A stretch of 64,000 nucleotides of DNA. Origin: Pseudopithomyces maydicus. Lineage: Eukaryota > Ascomycota > Dothideomycetes > Pleosporales > Didymosphaeriaceae. The stretch is taken from NCBI GenBank assembly GCA_026873275.1, contig JANTUC010000007.1, forward strand, positions 1,302,001 to 1,366,000, given 5' to 3'. The notes beneath the pieces were generated by a model, which was given only the letters and a program-made list of their open reading frames with translations, searched no databases and had not been told where the DNA came from. Numbering within the stretch: position 1 is the stretch's first letter; the number at the start of each line of letters is the position of its first letter. Of this stretch, positions 13,101-24,523 are shown one piece after another. Both the position numbers and the translations under genes were made by a program.

Positions 13101-16100
13101 ATGGTTCCTGCACCCGTTAAGCCTAGCTCGTCGGACGATACCGACTGGGCCCAGCTCAAGGAACACATTACGTTCCTCAACGAGGAAAGGACGGCGCAAA
13201 AGAAGCTTACGATGAGCTCTACGCGCAAGTCAAGGCATTGTTGGAAGAAAAGGAAAACGGGGCCAGCGCCATACTGAAGAAGCAAATCGAAAAAATGGAG
13301 TCCCGTATGACCAGCCGACCATTGAAGCTGGCCGAACCAGAGAAGTTCGATGGAACAAGGAGCAAGCTAAGGGGGTTCTTAGCCAGCATGGCCTTGCATA
13401 CGGACCTCAACAGGAGTTACCTGGAAGACGACGAACAGAAGGTAGCATACGTTGCTACACACTTCACCGGCAAAGCAATGGATTGGTTCGACAGTTACCT
13501 AACGGATTATCGGGTCAACAAGACCGATAATCGGAAGACCGAAACCAACCTGATCTTCAACGACTACAACTACTTCGTACAGAAACTCAGACGAACCTTC
13601 GGCGATATAGATGCAGAACGCATGGCCGAAAGAAAGCTCTTGAAACTCCAACAAACCAAATCGGTGGCCGCTTATGTATCAACGTTCGAGCAAGTGGCCA
13701 ACAAGGTTCAGGATTGGGGAGAGCGCGGATTGATGACCAGATTCTATGAGGGACTCAAGTCAGACATCCGATACGAAATGATCAGGATGGAAAAGCCCAC
13801 GACACTGTCGGCCCTGATTGAACAAGCGGTCCAGATCGATGATGAACTATTCCTTTGGAAGCAGGATAACAAAGGAGGAAACGGGCACGGCGCGAATGGC
13901 CGTACCAAGAAGAATCACGATCATGGAGATCCCATGGTGCTAGATGCCAACAAAGAAGGCAAGAAATCATGGAAGAAGGACGCTAAGAAAGACAAGCAGC
14001 GCAGAGAAGGCGCCTGTTTCGGCTGCGGCGAGAAAGGCCACATAGCCAGGAACTGCCCAAGTAGAAGCCAGGGTTCTGCCAATAAAGGTCCAAGAAAGGA
14101 TACCAAGGACGGATCTGACGGACAAAAGGAGAAGCTGGCCGGCAGTAAAGAGCATCAAGCCTCGCATTGGGCTGAATGCTCGAACGACATGTGCACTAGC
14201 CACATGAAAAGTAAGAAGGACACGGGATACTGGCCTAGGGAAAAGCTGGCCGCCACAAGGGAAAGGACACTCCAATGGTTGGCGGAAGAACAGAATGCAC
14301 AAATCCCGGAAGCCCCCGAGGTACCAGTAAGCGACTCGGAGGAAGAAGAACTGGATGACTCAGAGAACGAATCCGACGAATCTATGGAAACACCCTCTCA
14401 ATCTACGTTCAGGAACGAGGGACCTTTTTCCTCGTCACCAGCGCAGGAAAAACCGTTGTCGCCCACGAAGAACGTAAGGTTTGGGAGGACCGAGTTTCTC
14501 CAACCCAAGGGACCAGCCCAAGAAACCGCCCAACCGGCACACCTCCGGGAAACTAAGGAGGAAGTAGGGAAATGGAGATTTTACGAAAAGGGATCACCGC
14601 CGAAATCCATCCACGAGATATATGAGGATTGGAAGGTGAAGTACCCACGAAACACAAAGTTCACCCATTTCACGAGATGGGTAGAACAAAACATGGTCTT
14701 AGCTGACGAAATGCCTGACCCTGCGGAATGGAAGTGGGTAGCACACGAGGTCAAATGGGTGGACGAAGCGCACACACCCAGGATTCCAGTGAAATATTGG
14801 ATACCAATCTCCAACAAACAGGAAACCAAAGGAACCCAGAAGGTCCAGGGTGATGACCCTCGCACGTCCCCAACTCATCCCGCACACCACGAGCTAGCAT
14901 GGGTATCATGCATCGCGCCAGAATGTTCGATGCACCAAGGACCTAAGAAGAAACACCAGGCATACCCGGTACGAGTAGCTGAGGACCCACATACGGACAT
15001 AATCCTTCGGGAAGACGTCCACGGTTGGCATCCATCCAAGAAACACGGTGGATACCTCATCATGGAACCAGGCCCACTACTACCAATGGAATGCGTCATG
15101 GGACGGCAATGGTACGGGTGCCCAGAGAACAAGTGTCCAAAGCATGTGAACAAGAAAATCCAGACGAAACACTGGCCCAAAGGAAAAGAAGCCCTAAATG
15201 GGATGTGGGGCCCGCACGTGATGATCCAAGCGAAGTATCATGGACAACCTATTAGGGCAATGATCGATAGCGGAGCAACCAGGAACTTCATCTCAAAGAA
15301 GTTCATGGAGCAGCAAAAGCTTCCGTACACGAACAAAGCGGAGAAACGGACCCTATACAATATAGAGGGACTCCCGTTCACGGAACAGATACACCTCGAA
15401 ACGAAACCAGGAACCTTTACCACGGATGGGTTGGTTATTAACAACCTGGTAATGGACTTGGCAGCGATCGACGACCAGCAGGAAGTAATCCTGGGGATGC
15501 CATGGTTAAACCAGGTCAATCCGATCATCCGGTGGGACACTAAGACAGTCGAGTACCCAAGGAGGTTGGCCGCGTCCACCGAGGACGAGCAACGGGTCCC
15601 CAAGGACTATCGCGAATACGAAGAAATATTCCACGAACCGGAAGGGTATCTGCCCGAACACGCAGAATGGGATTGCGAAATCAACCTCGAACCAGGAAAA
15701 CAACCAACCTGGAGTGGAGTCTACAAGACAACGGAAGCGGAAGGGGATATTATCAAGAAATACATCAAGACAAACTTGGAAAGGAAGTATATCCGGCCTT
15801 CTTACTCATCGGCGGCACATGGAGTAACCTTTGCCGACAAAAAGGACGACCCTGAACCCCGTTTCTGTGTGGATTTCCGGAAAACGAACGACATAACCAT
15901 CAAGGATCGATACCCTCTGCCTAGGATCGATGAATTACAAGATGAACTAAAGTCAGCCAAGATCTTCACCAAACTAGATGTGAAGAATGCGTATCATCAG
16001 ATCAGGATGAAAGAAGGCGAGGAATGGAAAACAGCATTCAGGACCAAATTCGGACTCTTCGAATACCTGGTTATGCCTTTTGGATTATCCAACGCGCCAG

Positions 16101-18151
16101 CGGTTTTCCAACGACGAATTAACACTGTGCTGAGAGAATGCCTAGGAGAGTACGCCATGGCATACCTAGACGACATCATCATCTACTCCAACAAGGAGGA
16201 GGATCACCCGAAGCATGTGCGAGAAGTGCTCCGAAGAATCAAAGAGGCAAAGCTCTATCTCAAACTAAAGAAGTGCGAGTTCCATGTAAAGAAAACAACC
16301 TACCTAGGGTTCGTGATCGAACCAGGGAAACTCAACATCGAACCCACCAAGGTACAAAAGATTCAGGATTGGGGCCAGCCAGAGAAACTATCGGACGTTC
16401 AATCCTTCATGGGGTTCTGTAACTACTGCCGGAAGTTCATACCCCGATGGTCAGAAATAACCCGACCACTCACGAATCTCACCAAGAAAGATGTCCCCTT
16501 TGAATGGACAAAGGAATGCCAGGAAGCGATGCAAAAGCTCAAGGAGGAATTCTCGAAATTCCCCATACTATGGACTTTTGACCCGACAAGGCCCGCATTT
16601 CTGGAAACCGATGCATCGGACTACGCGGTAGGCGCGTGCCTCATACAACGAGATCCGAAGGACGACGCGAGACATCCCGTGGGATACTATTCCCGGAAAA
16701 TGACATCCGCGGAACTCAACTATCCTATCCACGACAAGGAACTACTAGCAATAGTAGATGCCTTCGAGGTTTGGCGAACCTACCTGCAAGGCGCAAGGTT
16801 CCAAACACCAGTGTTTTCGGATCACAAGAACCTCACAGGGTTCATGAAGAACCAGACCTTGAGCCCAAGGCAAACAAGATGGGCTCAATGGTTGTCAACA
16901 TTTGATTTCAAGATCATCCATGTCCGAGGAACGGAGAACCTACGAGCCGATGCGTTAAGCCGGAGACCAGACCTACAAGGGAAGGCCGCAGTCTCCGGAG
17001 CGCTGCTACGATTCGACACGGACGGCACAATAATCTACAATGCACCAAAACTTGCAGCAACCCTGGAATTGGGACCCAACGAATGGATGGAATGGATTCG
17101 GAAGGAAACGGCGGCAAGTGACGAAGGCGTTGATCACCTGCCCGACGGATCCACCTATAAGGATGAAACGTACAAGGTTTTTGGACGAACCTTTGTCCCG
17201 GCAAAAATCCAACGAGAATTTGTGCGGAGGTTTCATGAATCGCCGGCCCACGGCCACCAGGGCATTGAACGGACCCTGGAAAGACTCATGCGGGAATACT
17301 ACTTCCCACGAGCAAGACAGATAGTTACCGAAGTCTTGCGGGACTGTGCCGATTGTCACAGGAACAAACCAGAACACCATGCGCCTTACGGACAACTACA
17401 GCCGGTAGAGGTCCCGGAACGGCCATGGGGAACAGTCACTATGGATTTCATCACGCAACTGCCGAAATCCCGGGACCCGGAAAATAAGATCGAATATGAC
17501 GGGATAATGGTTATCATCGACAAAACCACCAAATATGGTTACTTCGTACCACACAAGGAAACCAACAAAGCGGAACACGTGGCATTTCGATTCTTATCCA
17601 CAGTGGTAGCCCAACATGGGATACCAGATAAGATCATTACCGACAGAGACGTCAGGTTCACCTCGAAGCTATGGCAGACCACAATAAGCCTGATCGGTAT
17701 CAAACACAGTATGTCCACGGCATACCATCCACAGACGGACGGACAAACGGAACGAATGAACCAGACGGTGGAACAATATCTCCGATGCTACCTAAATTAT
17801 CAACAGAACAACTGGGTAAGCCTGTTGCCGATGGCCCAGTTGGCATACAACAGCTCGCAACATAGTGCGACGGGAGTAACACCATTCTTCGCGAACTATG
17901 GGTTTAACCCGACGGCTTACCAAGCCCCCAAGGCAATGAAGTCCTGGAGTTCGGATGGCGAAGCATGGGCAAAAGAAATCAGGGAAAACCACGATCAGCT
18001 ACGACAAGACGCAGTTTTCCTGCACACCAGGATGGGGAAATACTATGACCAAAAGCACAAGGCTCCGCCAGCGCTAGAGAAGGGGAGAAAGTCTGGCTAC
18101 TACGAAAAAACATCGCCAGTAAAAGACCCTCGAACAAATTGGACCACTTAA
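13101..18151 (+). CDS. Gag-Pol polyprotein of the young Ty3/gypsy element (two frames)
   Basis: The long frame is open to 18151, and its first ATG is at 13295. A better start is the ATG at 13101, which gives a helical N-terminus but sits in another frame; the frames meet at the A4 run 13198-13201, one base short. Domains in order: retrotransposon Gag core (about 13390-13870), CCHC knuckle CFGCGEKGHIARNC (about 14017-14058), three C-x4-C-x2-H motifs (14177, 14909, 15119), an aspartic protease with DSGAT near 15268, RT with YLDD at about 16162, RNase H with DASDYAVGA near 16612, then integrase with an HHCC zinc module (about 17234-17360) and catalytic segments MDF, TDRD and a glutamate after HPQTDGQTE (about 17735). 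Near 18082-18085 the frame is lost in a G4 run. The Gag and Pol proteins would form the particle and copy the element into DNA. Confidence 0.93.
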
Positions 18152-19359
18152 AAATCGGACCATATGAGATCATGGAACAAATCACCCCGGTCACCTTCAA
18201 GTTACGACTACCAAGCAACATGAAGATTCACCCGGTGTTTCACGTAGCATTGTTGGAAAAAGCACCCCAAGACGTACAACCAGCGGTTTACGAAGCAGAA
18301 ACCTATGGCGACCAACAGGAAGAATGGGAAGTAGCGAAGATCACGGGTCATAGATTCGTAAACGGGAAAGACTACTACAAGGTGGTATGGAAAGGTGAAG
18401 ATAAGAAAGGAAACCCGTGGGATGACACATGGGAGCCAGAAGAAAACCTCAACTGCTCTGAGTTGTTGGAGGAGTTCCGGCTAAACCAATCGCACGAAGG
18501 AAGCTCGGCGACATCGGGCCCAAAATCGGATCACCTGGCGGGAACCCGTGAAGATCGTCGATACCAACAGAGGTGTGAGCGTCGCCTGGGACGGCTCCTG
18601 ACGGTTCCTCTTCCGGACCATCCCATTGACCCGCAGCCCGTAATTCCGCTTCCTCTTGGTCCAGCTCCGCCTCCAAGGCAGCAGATTGATTATCCTCCCG
18701 CTTATCAAGAAATTCCTTCTGTTTCTTCAACCGGGAGATACGAAGCCGCGCAGCAGCTAATTCATCAAGAATACGCTCCTGTTCCTTTTCAGCTGCGGCA
18801 AGTTCAGCTTGAATTTTGGCTTGAGAACGATCAACGGATCGCACTGCAAATAGTAAGCCCAAGGACCAGAAACATCAACGGGGTCATACTGTCCGAAACC
18901 GAGACTCCGCTCACGTTACAAGAACCACGGACGTTGGAACGAAGGCAAGGCTCGCAAACCAATCTTCTCGGGGTATCGCGGGGAGAAACGACGCAAGGAA
19001 GATTGAGCCTGGTGCAACGAGAACACGGCATCGCGTCGAAACCACGACGGGAAATCTTATCAGCAAGCGCGTACCGCTCGAGAGTCTTGCGAGAAGGCAT
19101 GAAGGGCCACGACCATCCTGAACATGATGGGGCCCACCCCGCTAATATAGTGGGACCCTGTATTCCGGATAATCTTCGGGCCGAAGACTTGGAAGGGGGA
19201 GATGGTGTTACGGCTGCTACGCCGCAACCGAAGTACGGGAATTACGACAAGGGTGATGAGGACCAGTGGGAGGGAAGCGTGAGCAGCGATCACGCTTACT
19301 ATGATGACCTACTGGATTACGATCACGGGTCGGACGCTGAGCACAACATGGACACGTGA
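18139..19359 (+). CDS. Integrase C-terminus and chromodomain of the young element
   Basis: This frame continues the integrase after the break at 18082-18085. It encodes the end of the integrase core (a KIGPYEI-like segment, then HPVFHVALLEKAP at about 18230-18265) followed by a chromodomain (about 18325-18475, with YKVVWKG and WEPEENL). In chromoviruses the chromodomain reads histone marks and steers integration into heterochromatin, which fits the insertion into a RIPed repeat. Beyond about 18480 the frame stays open but is low-complexity with no domain. It overlaps an antisense gene and runs on into the 3' LTR, stopping at 19359. I infer that the real protein function ends soon after the chromodomain. 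Confidence 0.85.
   Translation: MDHLKIGPYEIMEQITPVTFKLRLPSNMKIHPVFHVALLEKAPQDVQPAVYEAETYGDQQEEWEVAKITGHRFVNGKDYYKVVWKGEDKKGNPWDDTWEPEENLNCSELLEEFRLNQSHEGSSATSGPKSDHLAGTREDRRYQQRCERRLGRLLTVPLPDHPIDPQPVIPLPLGPAPPPRQQIDYPPAYQEIPSVSSTGRYEAAQQLIHQEYAPVPFQLRQVQLEFWLENDQRIALQIVSPRTRNINGVILSETETPLTLQEPRTLERRQGSQTNLLGVSRGETTQGRLSLVQREHGIASKPRREILSASAYRSRVLREGMKGHDHPEHDGAHPANIVGPCIPDNLRAEDLEGGDGVTAATPQPKYGNYDKGDEDQWEGSVSSDHAYYDDLLDYDHGSDAEHNMDT
18449..19100 (-). CDS. Antisense spliced gene: Zn2Cys6-like cluster plus coiled coil
   Basis: Minus-strand gene inside the retrotransposon, joined 19100-18890 and 18843-18449 across a 46-nt intron (18889-18844; donor GTATGA, acceptor TTTGCAG). Splicing restores one 201-residue frame. 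Residues about 27-60 contain cysteines spaced C-x2-C-x6-C-x12-C-x2-C-x8-C, matching the fungal Zn(II)2Cys6 binuclear-cluster spacing. Residues about 75-140 form a strongly heptad-like Glu/Ala/Leu-rich coiled coil; the tail is acidic, then Pro/Gly-rich. The sense frame opposite is featureless, so coding constraint appears to lie on this strand. A TATATTA element lies 43-49 nt upstream of the ATG. The arrangement suggests a DNA-binding regulator carried by the element; function is inference, and the cluster could bind RNA or protein instead. Confidence 0.72.
19143..19149 (-). promoter_or_regulatory. Candidate TATA element for the antisense gene
   Basis: On the minus strand TATATTA lies 43-49 nt before the ATG at 19100, inside the element but outside the LTR. 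It could set an internal antisense start site. The distance to the ATG is short, so this is weak evidence. Confidence 0.3.
19191..19205 (+). other. Polypurine tract
   Basis: GGAAGGGGGAGATGG directly abuts the 3' LTR start at 19206. It is purine except for one T, in the position expected for the plus-strand priming site of an LTR retrotransposon. Confidence 0.8.
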
Positions 19360-19701
19360 GGAAGGTCACGTGACTGGGCTCTGTGGGCTCTGCGACACAG
19401 AGCCTACAGAGCCTGGCTCCGTAGGCTCCGTGCAACAGAGCCACGGAGCCAGTTCGCACCCACAAGTATATAGCAGCGGCCGCCCGCTTTAGATAGTCCT
19501 CATCGTCAATCCTCGATTCAGTTCTACTGTCCCTTGCTTCTGCAGTGAAGATTACTATTGAGCATTCGGCAACGATAACCTCATTGTATTGATTGACGTT
19601 CAACCCACGTGACTTATACCTACCCGTCCGCTCCTCTTAACTCACCATACCCCAACGCGCACACCCTCGGTCCACGGGACTACAGAGTGTGCCCCGTGAC
19701 A
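19206..19701 (+). repeat. 3' LTR (496 bp) of the young element
   Basis: It is identical by eye to the 5' LTR at 12548-13043 and is followed by the AAGAG target duplication (19702-19706). The sense reading frame of the element's last ORF continues into it and stops at 19357-19359. The TATATA box is at 19467-19472. Confidence 0.97.
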
Positions 19702-22700
19702 AAGAGCCAATAAAGTATAAAATAAATAATACTTTAAAATAGCTAAGGAAGTGTATAGAAAATTTAAAGATTAGTACTAATAGCACTATTTAATTATATT
19801 AAATTTTAGCTATAACTACCTCTAATAAGTCTATTCTTAGCGTATTATAGCTGCAATTTTACTACTTTATTAAGTTAAATACTCCTAAGAAATAGGCGTA
19901 TATAAAATAGTTTACTAATACTAGTATAAGTATAAGCTTTGTTTGTAAATAATTTATTTAATAATATTAATTACACTAATATAAGGTGGAAAACCTAATA
20001 AGTTTAGCCTTTACTAATAGAAAAATTATTAAAAAATTATAAAAAGTAATTAATCTTACTATACAGCACAGCACACACCTATACTATATAATTTATTTTA
20101 TTATTAATATAGGTATATTTAATTTAGTGCTAAAAATAAATTAGCTATAATAATATAACCCTATCTTAAAGCTATAAAACTAATTAATAACTTTTAACTC
20201 TCCTTATTACCTGATAAATTATCTATAATATAATTAAGTAGAAGTTATATACCACAAAGAAGCCTCTTATAATAAAATTTAGCTTCCTCTAGCTAAGACT
20301 AATAATATTAAATTAATCTCTAAAATAGTAGTATACTTTATAGTGGCGAGATATCTAAAAGACTGTATTTAAATATAATTATAAAACTAAAAGTATTTAA
20401 TATAACTAGAAGCTAAAAATTATAATAAGTAAGTATTTGCCTCGCATATAAACCTTATAATAATTAGTTAAATAGATTATAATAAATATATAAATAAAAT
20501 AGCCTAGCCTCTATACCTTATAAAAGAAATTCTAGCTAAGCTATTACTAACTTATTATAAGCTAGCTTATATCTTTAATCTAATAGAGGTAAATAAACTC
20601 TCACTATAATAAGATTGTATTAATTACTCTATTAACCTTACTAATTAGAAGCCTCCCTAATTATATATATATATTTTATCGTGGCTTAAGGCTCTAGTAA
20701 TTAAAAAATATATTAATAAAATAATAGTTAAAAGATTTATCTACTTTAATTAATTACTGTTTACCGCGCCTATATTAGTAGTATAAAAGTCTAAAGGAAG
20801 CCTCTAAATATATATTAATTATTATGCGCTAAATATTATTACTAAAAAAATTAAATAATTTTATTATTTATTAAAGAAACGCTGGCACAGATAAATTAAA
20901 CCTATATTATAATTATTTTTAATATTATTACGGCCTTTAATATAATTAGAATAAAAGAAAATAATAAAAAGAAGATTATCTTCCTCTATTAATATAATCT
21001 CTATAAGTATATAGTTATATCCTTTAGTTTTTATAACGCACTAAGAATCTTTTAAAACTTTATTAATAACCTCCTATAAGAGTATTTAGATAACTTTTAT
21101 ATTATATACTTAAATAATATATTAATCTATAGTAAGAATGAAGACTAATATATTAAATATATATAATAGGCTTTCTACTAGCTAGACTAAGCCTAAGTAT
21201 TTATAGATATTAATAAGTGCTAATTTTATATAAAGAAAGTAAAATATCTAGAGCTTATTATAACTACCTTAAAAATTAAAATAGATTCTAAAAAGATAGC
21301 AATAGTACTAGTCTAGTAATTACCTAAATATTTAAAGAATATTTAGGCCTTTTTAGAATTTATAAATTTCTATTAATACTTTATTTAGGGCTTTAGCACT
21401 ATATATAAGCTATTAATTATACTTACTTAAAAAAATATATCTAGAGACTCTTTTTCTATAAGCGCTTAATTATCCGCTAGATAAGTTTTTAAAATACTTA
21501 AAAAGTATTTACTAGCGCCCTAATATTCTGTTATTTTAATTTAAATAAGGAAATATAATTAAAAATAAATATATTTAACTTTATAACTATAGTAGTATTA
21601 TTTTAAAAAGATAAAGATAGAATTCTCTATTTAGTTATATTTCTTTTCTATAAAATAACGCCTGCCGAATATAATTATAAAATATATAATAAGGAACTAT
21701 TAGTAATAATATAAGCTTTTAAAAAATAGTATATTAATCTAGTAGGTATATTATTTTCTATTAAAATCCTCTTTAACTATTAGGCTCTCTAGCACTTTAT
21801 AATTACTAAAAGACTAAATTAGTATTAAGTATAATAGATAGAATTTTTAATAAAGTTTAATTTTAGAATTTGCTACTAACCAGAATAATAAAAAATTAAA
21901 TTCAATATACTAATATAGAGACCTAGCAATCTATTAAAGGATAATAAAGATACTTATTAGAAATACTAAATATAAATAATCCTTTACTTAGAGCTCTTTA
22001 AAGTAAAGGGCAGCTATTATATTATATTACTTATACTTATAATTACTTACTAAATAGAGTATACGCCCCTTATATTAGCAGAGATATTATATATTTATAC
22101 TATACTAGCCCTATAGAAAGCTGTTATAATAAATAGTATTAAGCTTAAAGAAGACCTCTTATAAGATATATATATAAAAGGACTTAAAAACTCTAGCTTT
22201 TAGACTATCTAAAAGATTATTAAGTAAAACGCTTAATAGTTATTAGCAGCCTTAGTTAAACAGGATTTTAAATTAAAAATTTTTAATTATATATTTTAAG
22301 ATAAGTTATTAATTGTCTAAAAATATATCTATATATTTAATAATAAGGAGTTACGCGCTAGGGTACTAAGTAAATATTATAATATACTAATTATAGGACA
22401 CTTAGGGTAAAAGGGTATATATTTTAGAATTATTTAGTATTACTATTAGCTTTAATTAACTATTAATATAGTTTATTATATTAAAGCCTACTTAGTGTGC
22501 TATAAAAGTAAGGCTAATTATAAATAGAAGTATAGCCTACTTTAGTTACTTCTTATTTTAAATTAATATTAAAAATATATTTTTATAAACTTTATTATAG
22601 ACCTTCCCCTAGCATAATATAGAACTAGTTATATTATAATATATTAGTAATAGTAGATTGCTTAAGCAAGAAAAAAATTAATTATTATAAATAAAATAAA

Positions 22701-23814
22701 TATTTCTACTATTACTAATACTTTCCTTTAATAAATATAGAAAGAAGAAGATTACTTAAAGAAAATTATTAATAATTAAAGAAAATAGTTTATCTCCTAC
22801 TTTTAAAAAGAGTTATATACTAAACTAGGCTATAAGCCTAAATTATTTATTATATACTACCCTAAGACTGATAGGCAGATAGAGAATATTAATATATAAT
22901 TAAAATAATATCTGCGGTTATATATTAATTATTAATAGAATAATTAGGCTACCTACCTATTTATTACTAAATTTATTATTAATTTAACTCTAAGCGAGTC
23001 TATTAGCATATTACTATATATAACTATTAAGGAATATTAGCTAAGGGATAGTGCTAGTAAATAAATTATAGAGGAGACTATTATTATTATATATTTATTT
23101 ACTACGCGCTTATCTACCCTAGTTAGATTAAATTAGAAATAAGCCTAATATCTTGTCTAGACTATTATATAGTTATAAGAGTTTTTTTATAATAATTTTA
23201 CTTAGGTGTGCAAAAAATAAGTTAAATATATAAATAAGTACTAAGCGCCCGCACCTTATATCTAAGTAAAAAACTAAGTTATATTAAATATATAAAACCT
23301 AATTACTAAGCAACTAAACTAATTATTAAATTTTAAAAATTACAGGCCCTTCTAAATTACTTATACTATAAGTAATAAAGCCTTTAAACTAAATCTATTA
23401 CAGTAGATAGAATATTTTTATAATATTTTTTATATCTAGCTGCTATATAAATATAATAGTAAGTCTCTATTAGGGTAGGCCTAAAATATTAATATAATAG
23501 AGCTTAAAAGTAGCGGCGCCGATAAATAGTATAATATAAAAAATATTATTATCTACTAACTATTGCGGAAGGCGGACCTATATAGTATAAGTAAATTAAT
23601 AAAGTATAAGGTTAAGTAGTTAAATTAGAATAACTTATTTATATAGGAGTTATATTATAATTTTATTTATAGCACTACGCTGTAACTTATTATAGAATTT
23701 TATTATACTAATTTAAAAAAATTAGTAATTCTAGAGAATTTTAATATCCTAGCCGCCTAATAAGACACAATTATTAAAATAATAAATATAATAACTTTAC
23801 CGCGCTAATAAAAT

Positions 23815-24000
23815 AGAATAAATATAGTAAATATAATAGATATAGCGGATACAGCAGATATAGTAAATATAATAAATATAGTAAATATAGCGGATATAAT
23901 AAATATAATAGATATAATAGATATAATAAATATAATAAATATAGTAAATATAGTAGATGCGGCTAAAACAGCAATAGATATAAATATAATAAATATAAAA
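23815..24000 (+). repeat. Degenerate 9-bp minisatellite in RIPed pol 3' region
   Basis: About twenty degenerate copies of a 9-bp unit (AATATAGTA, AATATAATA, GATATAGCG and variants) lie in the 3' part of the RIPed gypsy element. Read in frame they give an Asp/Asn-Ile-Val/Ala/Ile triplet repeat, suggesting that the original coding region held a short amino-acid repeat later eroded by RIP. Confidence 0.75.
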
Positions 24001-24308
24001 GACTAGTAAGAGTGTGTTATAAATATATAAAGAAACTCTAAATTAGAAGTGTAGAGTTAGATACCTTAAGGCTATAAATATAAAATTTAAAATATTTATA
24101 AGATAGTAACTTATAATAGAAAGAATAGCTTTTTACCTATATACGCGCGTTACTAGTATAAAATATATAAATAAGAGATTGCACGATATAAAACTTAAAT
24201 TATTTAAAGAGGGCAGCCTATATAGAAATAAAATATATAATTTTATTAAATAATCTTATTCTAAAAATTATATTAAGCGTCTAAGACTACTCTTATAAAG
24301 GGGGGTAG

Positions 24309-24523
24309 TATTATAGGGCTAGTTTAGAGGATCCTCAGCCCCAGCAAATCCTTAAAAGATTAAATAATAATTAAATAGTAATAATAGGATACTAGTTACT
24401 AGCGCTAGACTTAGTAGTATCTTAAATTTTTAAAAATAGTTCTAGATAGCTCTCTATTACAACTATTTTATATTTAATTTAGGTAGACCTATCGACCTTT
24501 GTGATACCTCTAGGACTCTTATA
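24309..24523 (+). repeat. 3' LTR of RIP-degraded gypsy element
   Basis: This is the same 215-bp repeat as 8954-9168, beginning TATTATAGGGCTAG and ending CTTATA (CA to TA). It is followed by the target duplication CTAAT at 24524-24528. Confidence 0.85.

Larger units (their letters stand above)
12548..19701 (+). mobile_element. Young, un-RIPed chromodomain Ty3/gypsy retrotransposon
   Basis: The 7154-bp element has 496-bp LTRs (12548-13043 and 19206-19701) that look identical over their whole length, TG...CA ends, and the 5-bp target duplication AAGAG at 12543-12547 and 19702-19706. It is inserted in the RIP-ruined gypsy element at 8954-24523. Domain order is Gag (retrotransposon gag, CCHC knuckle), protease, RT, RNase H, integrase, chromodomain, which places it among the chromoviruses of Ty3/gypsy (Metaviridae). 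An antisense spliced gene lies between the chromodomain and the 3' LTR. Base composition is balanced and contrasts sharply with the flanks. The sense frame is broken by one missing base in gag and one in the integrase tail; these may be sequence errors. Confidence 0.97.
8954..24523 (+). mobile_element. RIP-degraded Ty3/gypsy LTR element, split by a nested insertion
   Basis: Matching 215-bp LTRs lie at 8954-9168 and 24309-24523, and the 5-bp duplication CTAAT sits immediately outside each (8949-8953 and 24524-24528). The internal part is interrupted by the young element at 12543-19706; without it the element would be about 8.4 kb. The pol region is readable through stops. The RT active-site box at 21107-21118 now encodes Y-L-N-N instead of YxDD, and it is followed by a segment reading IYSKNED. 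The RNase H end lies near 21815-21930. The integrase PKTDxQxEN region is at 22855-22887. A G-rich polypurine-like stretch (about 24297-24306) precedes the 3' LTR. All of it carries RIP-type transitions, so it is dead. Confidence 0.85.

Noticed and set aside
18481..18708. 75-residue minus-strand ORF overlapping the antisense gene
   Set aside because: It is another frame of the coiled-coil exon, with no domain; the 201-residue spliced frame explains the region better.
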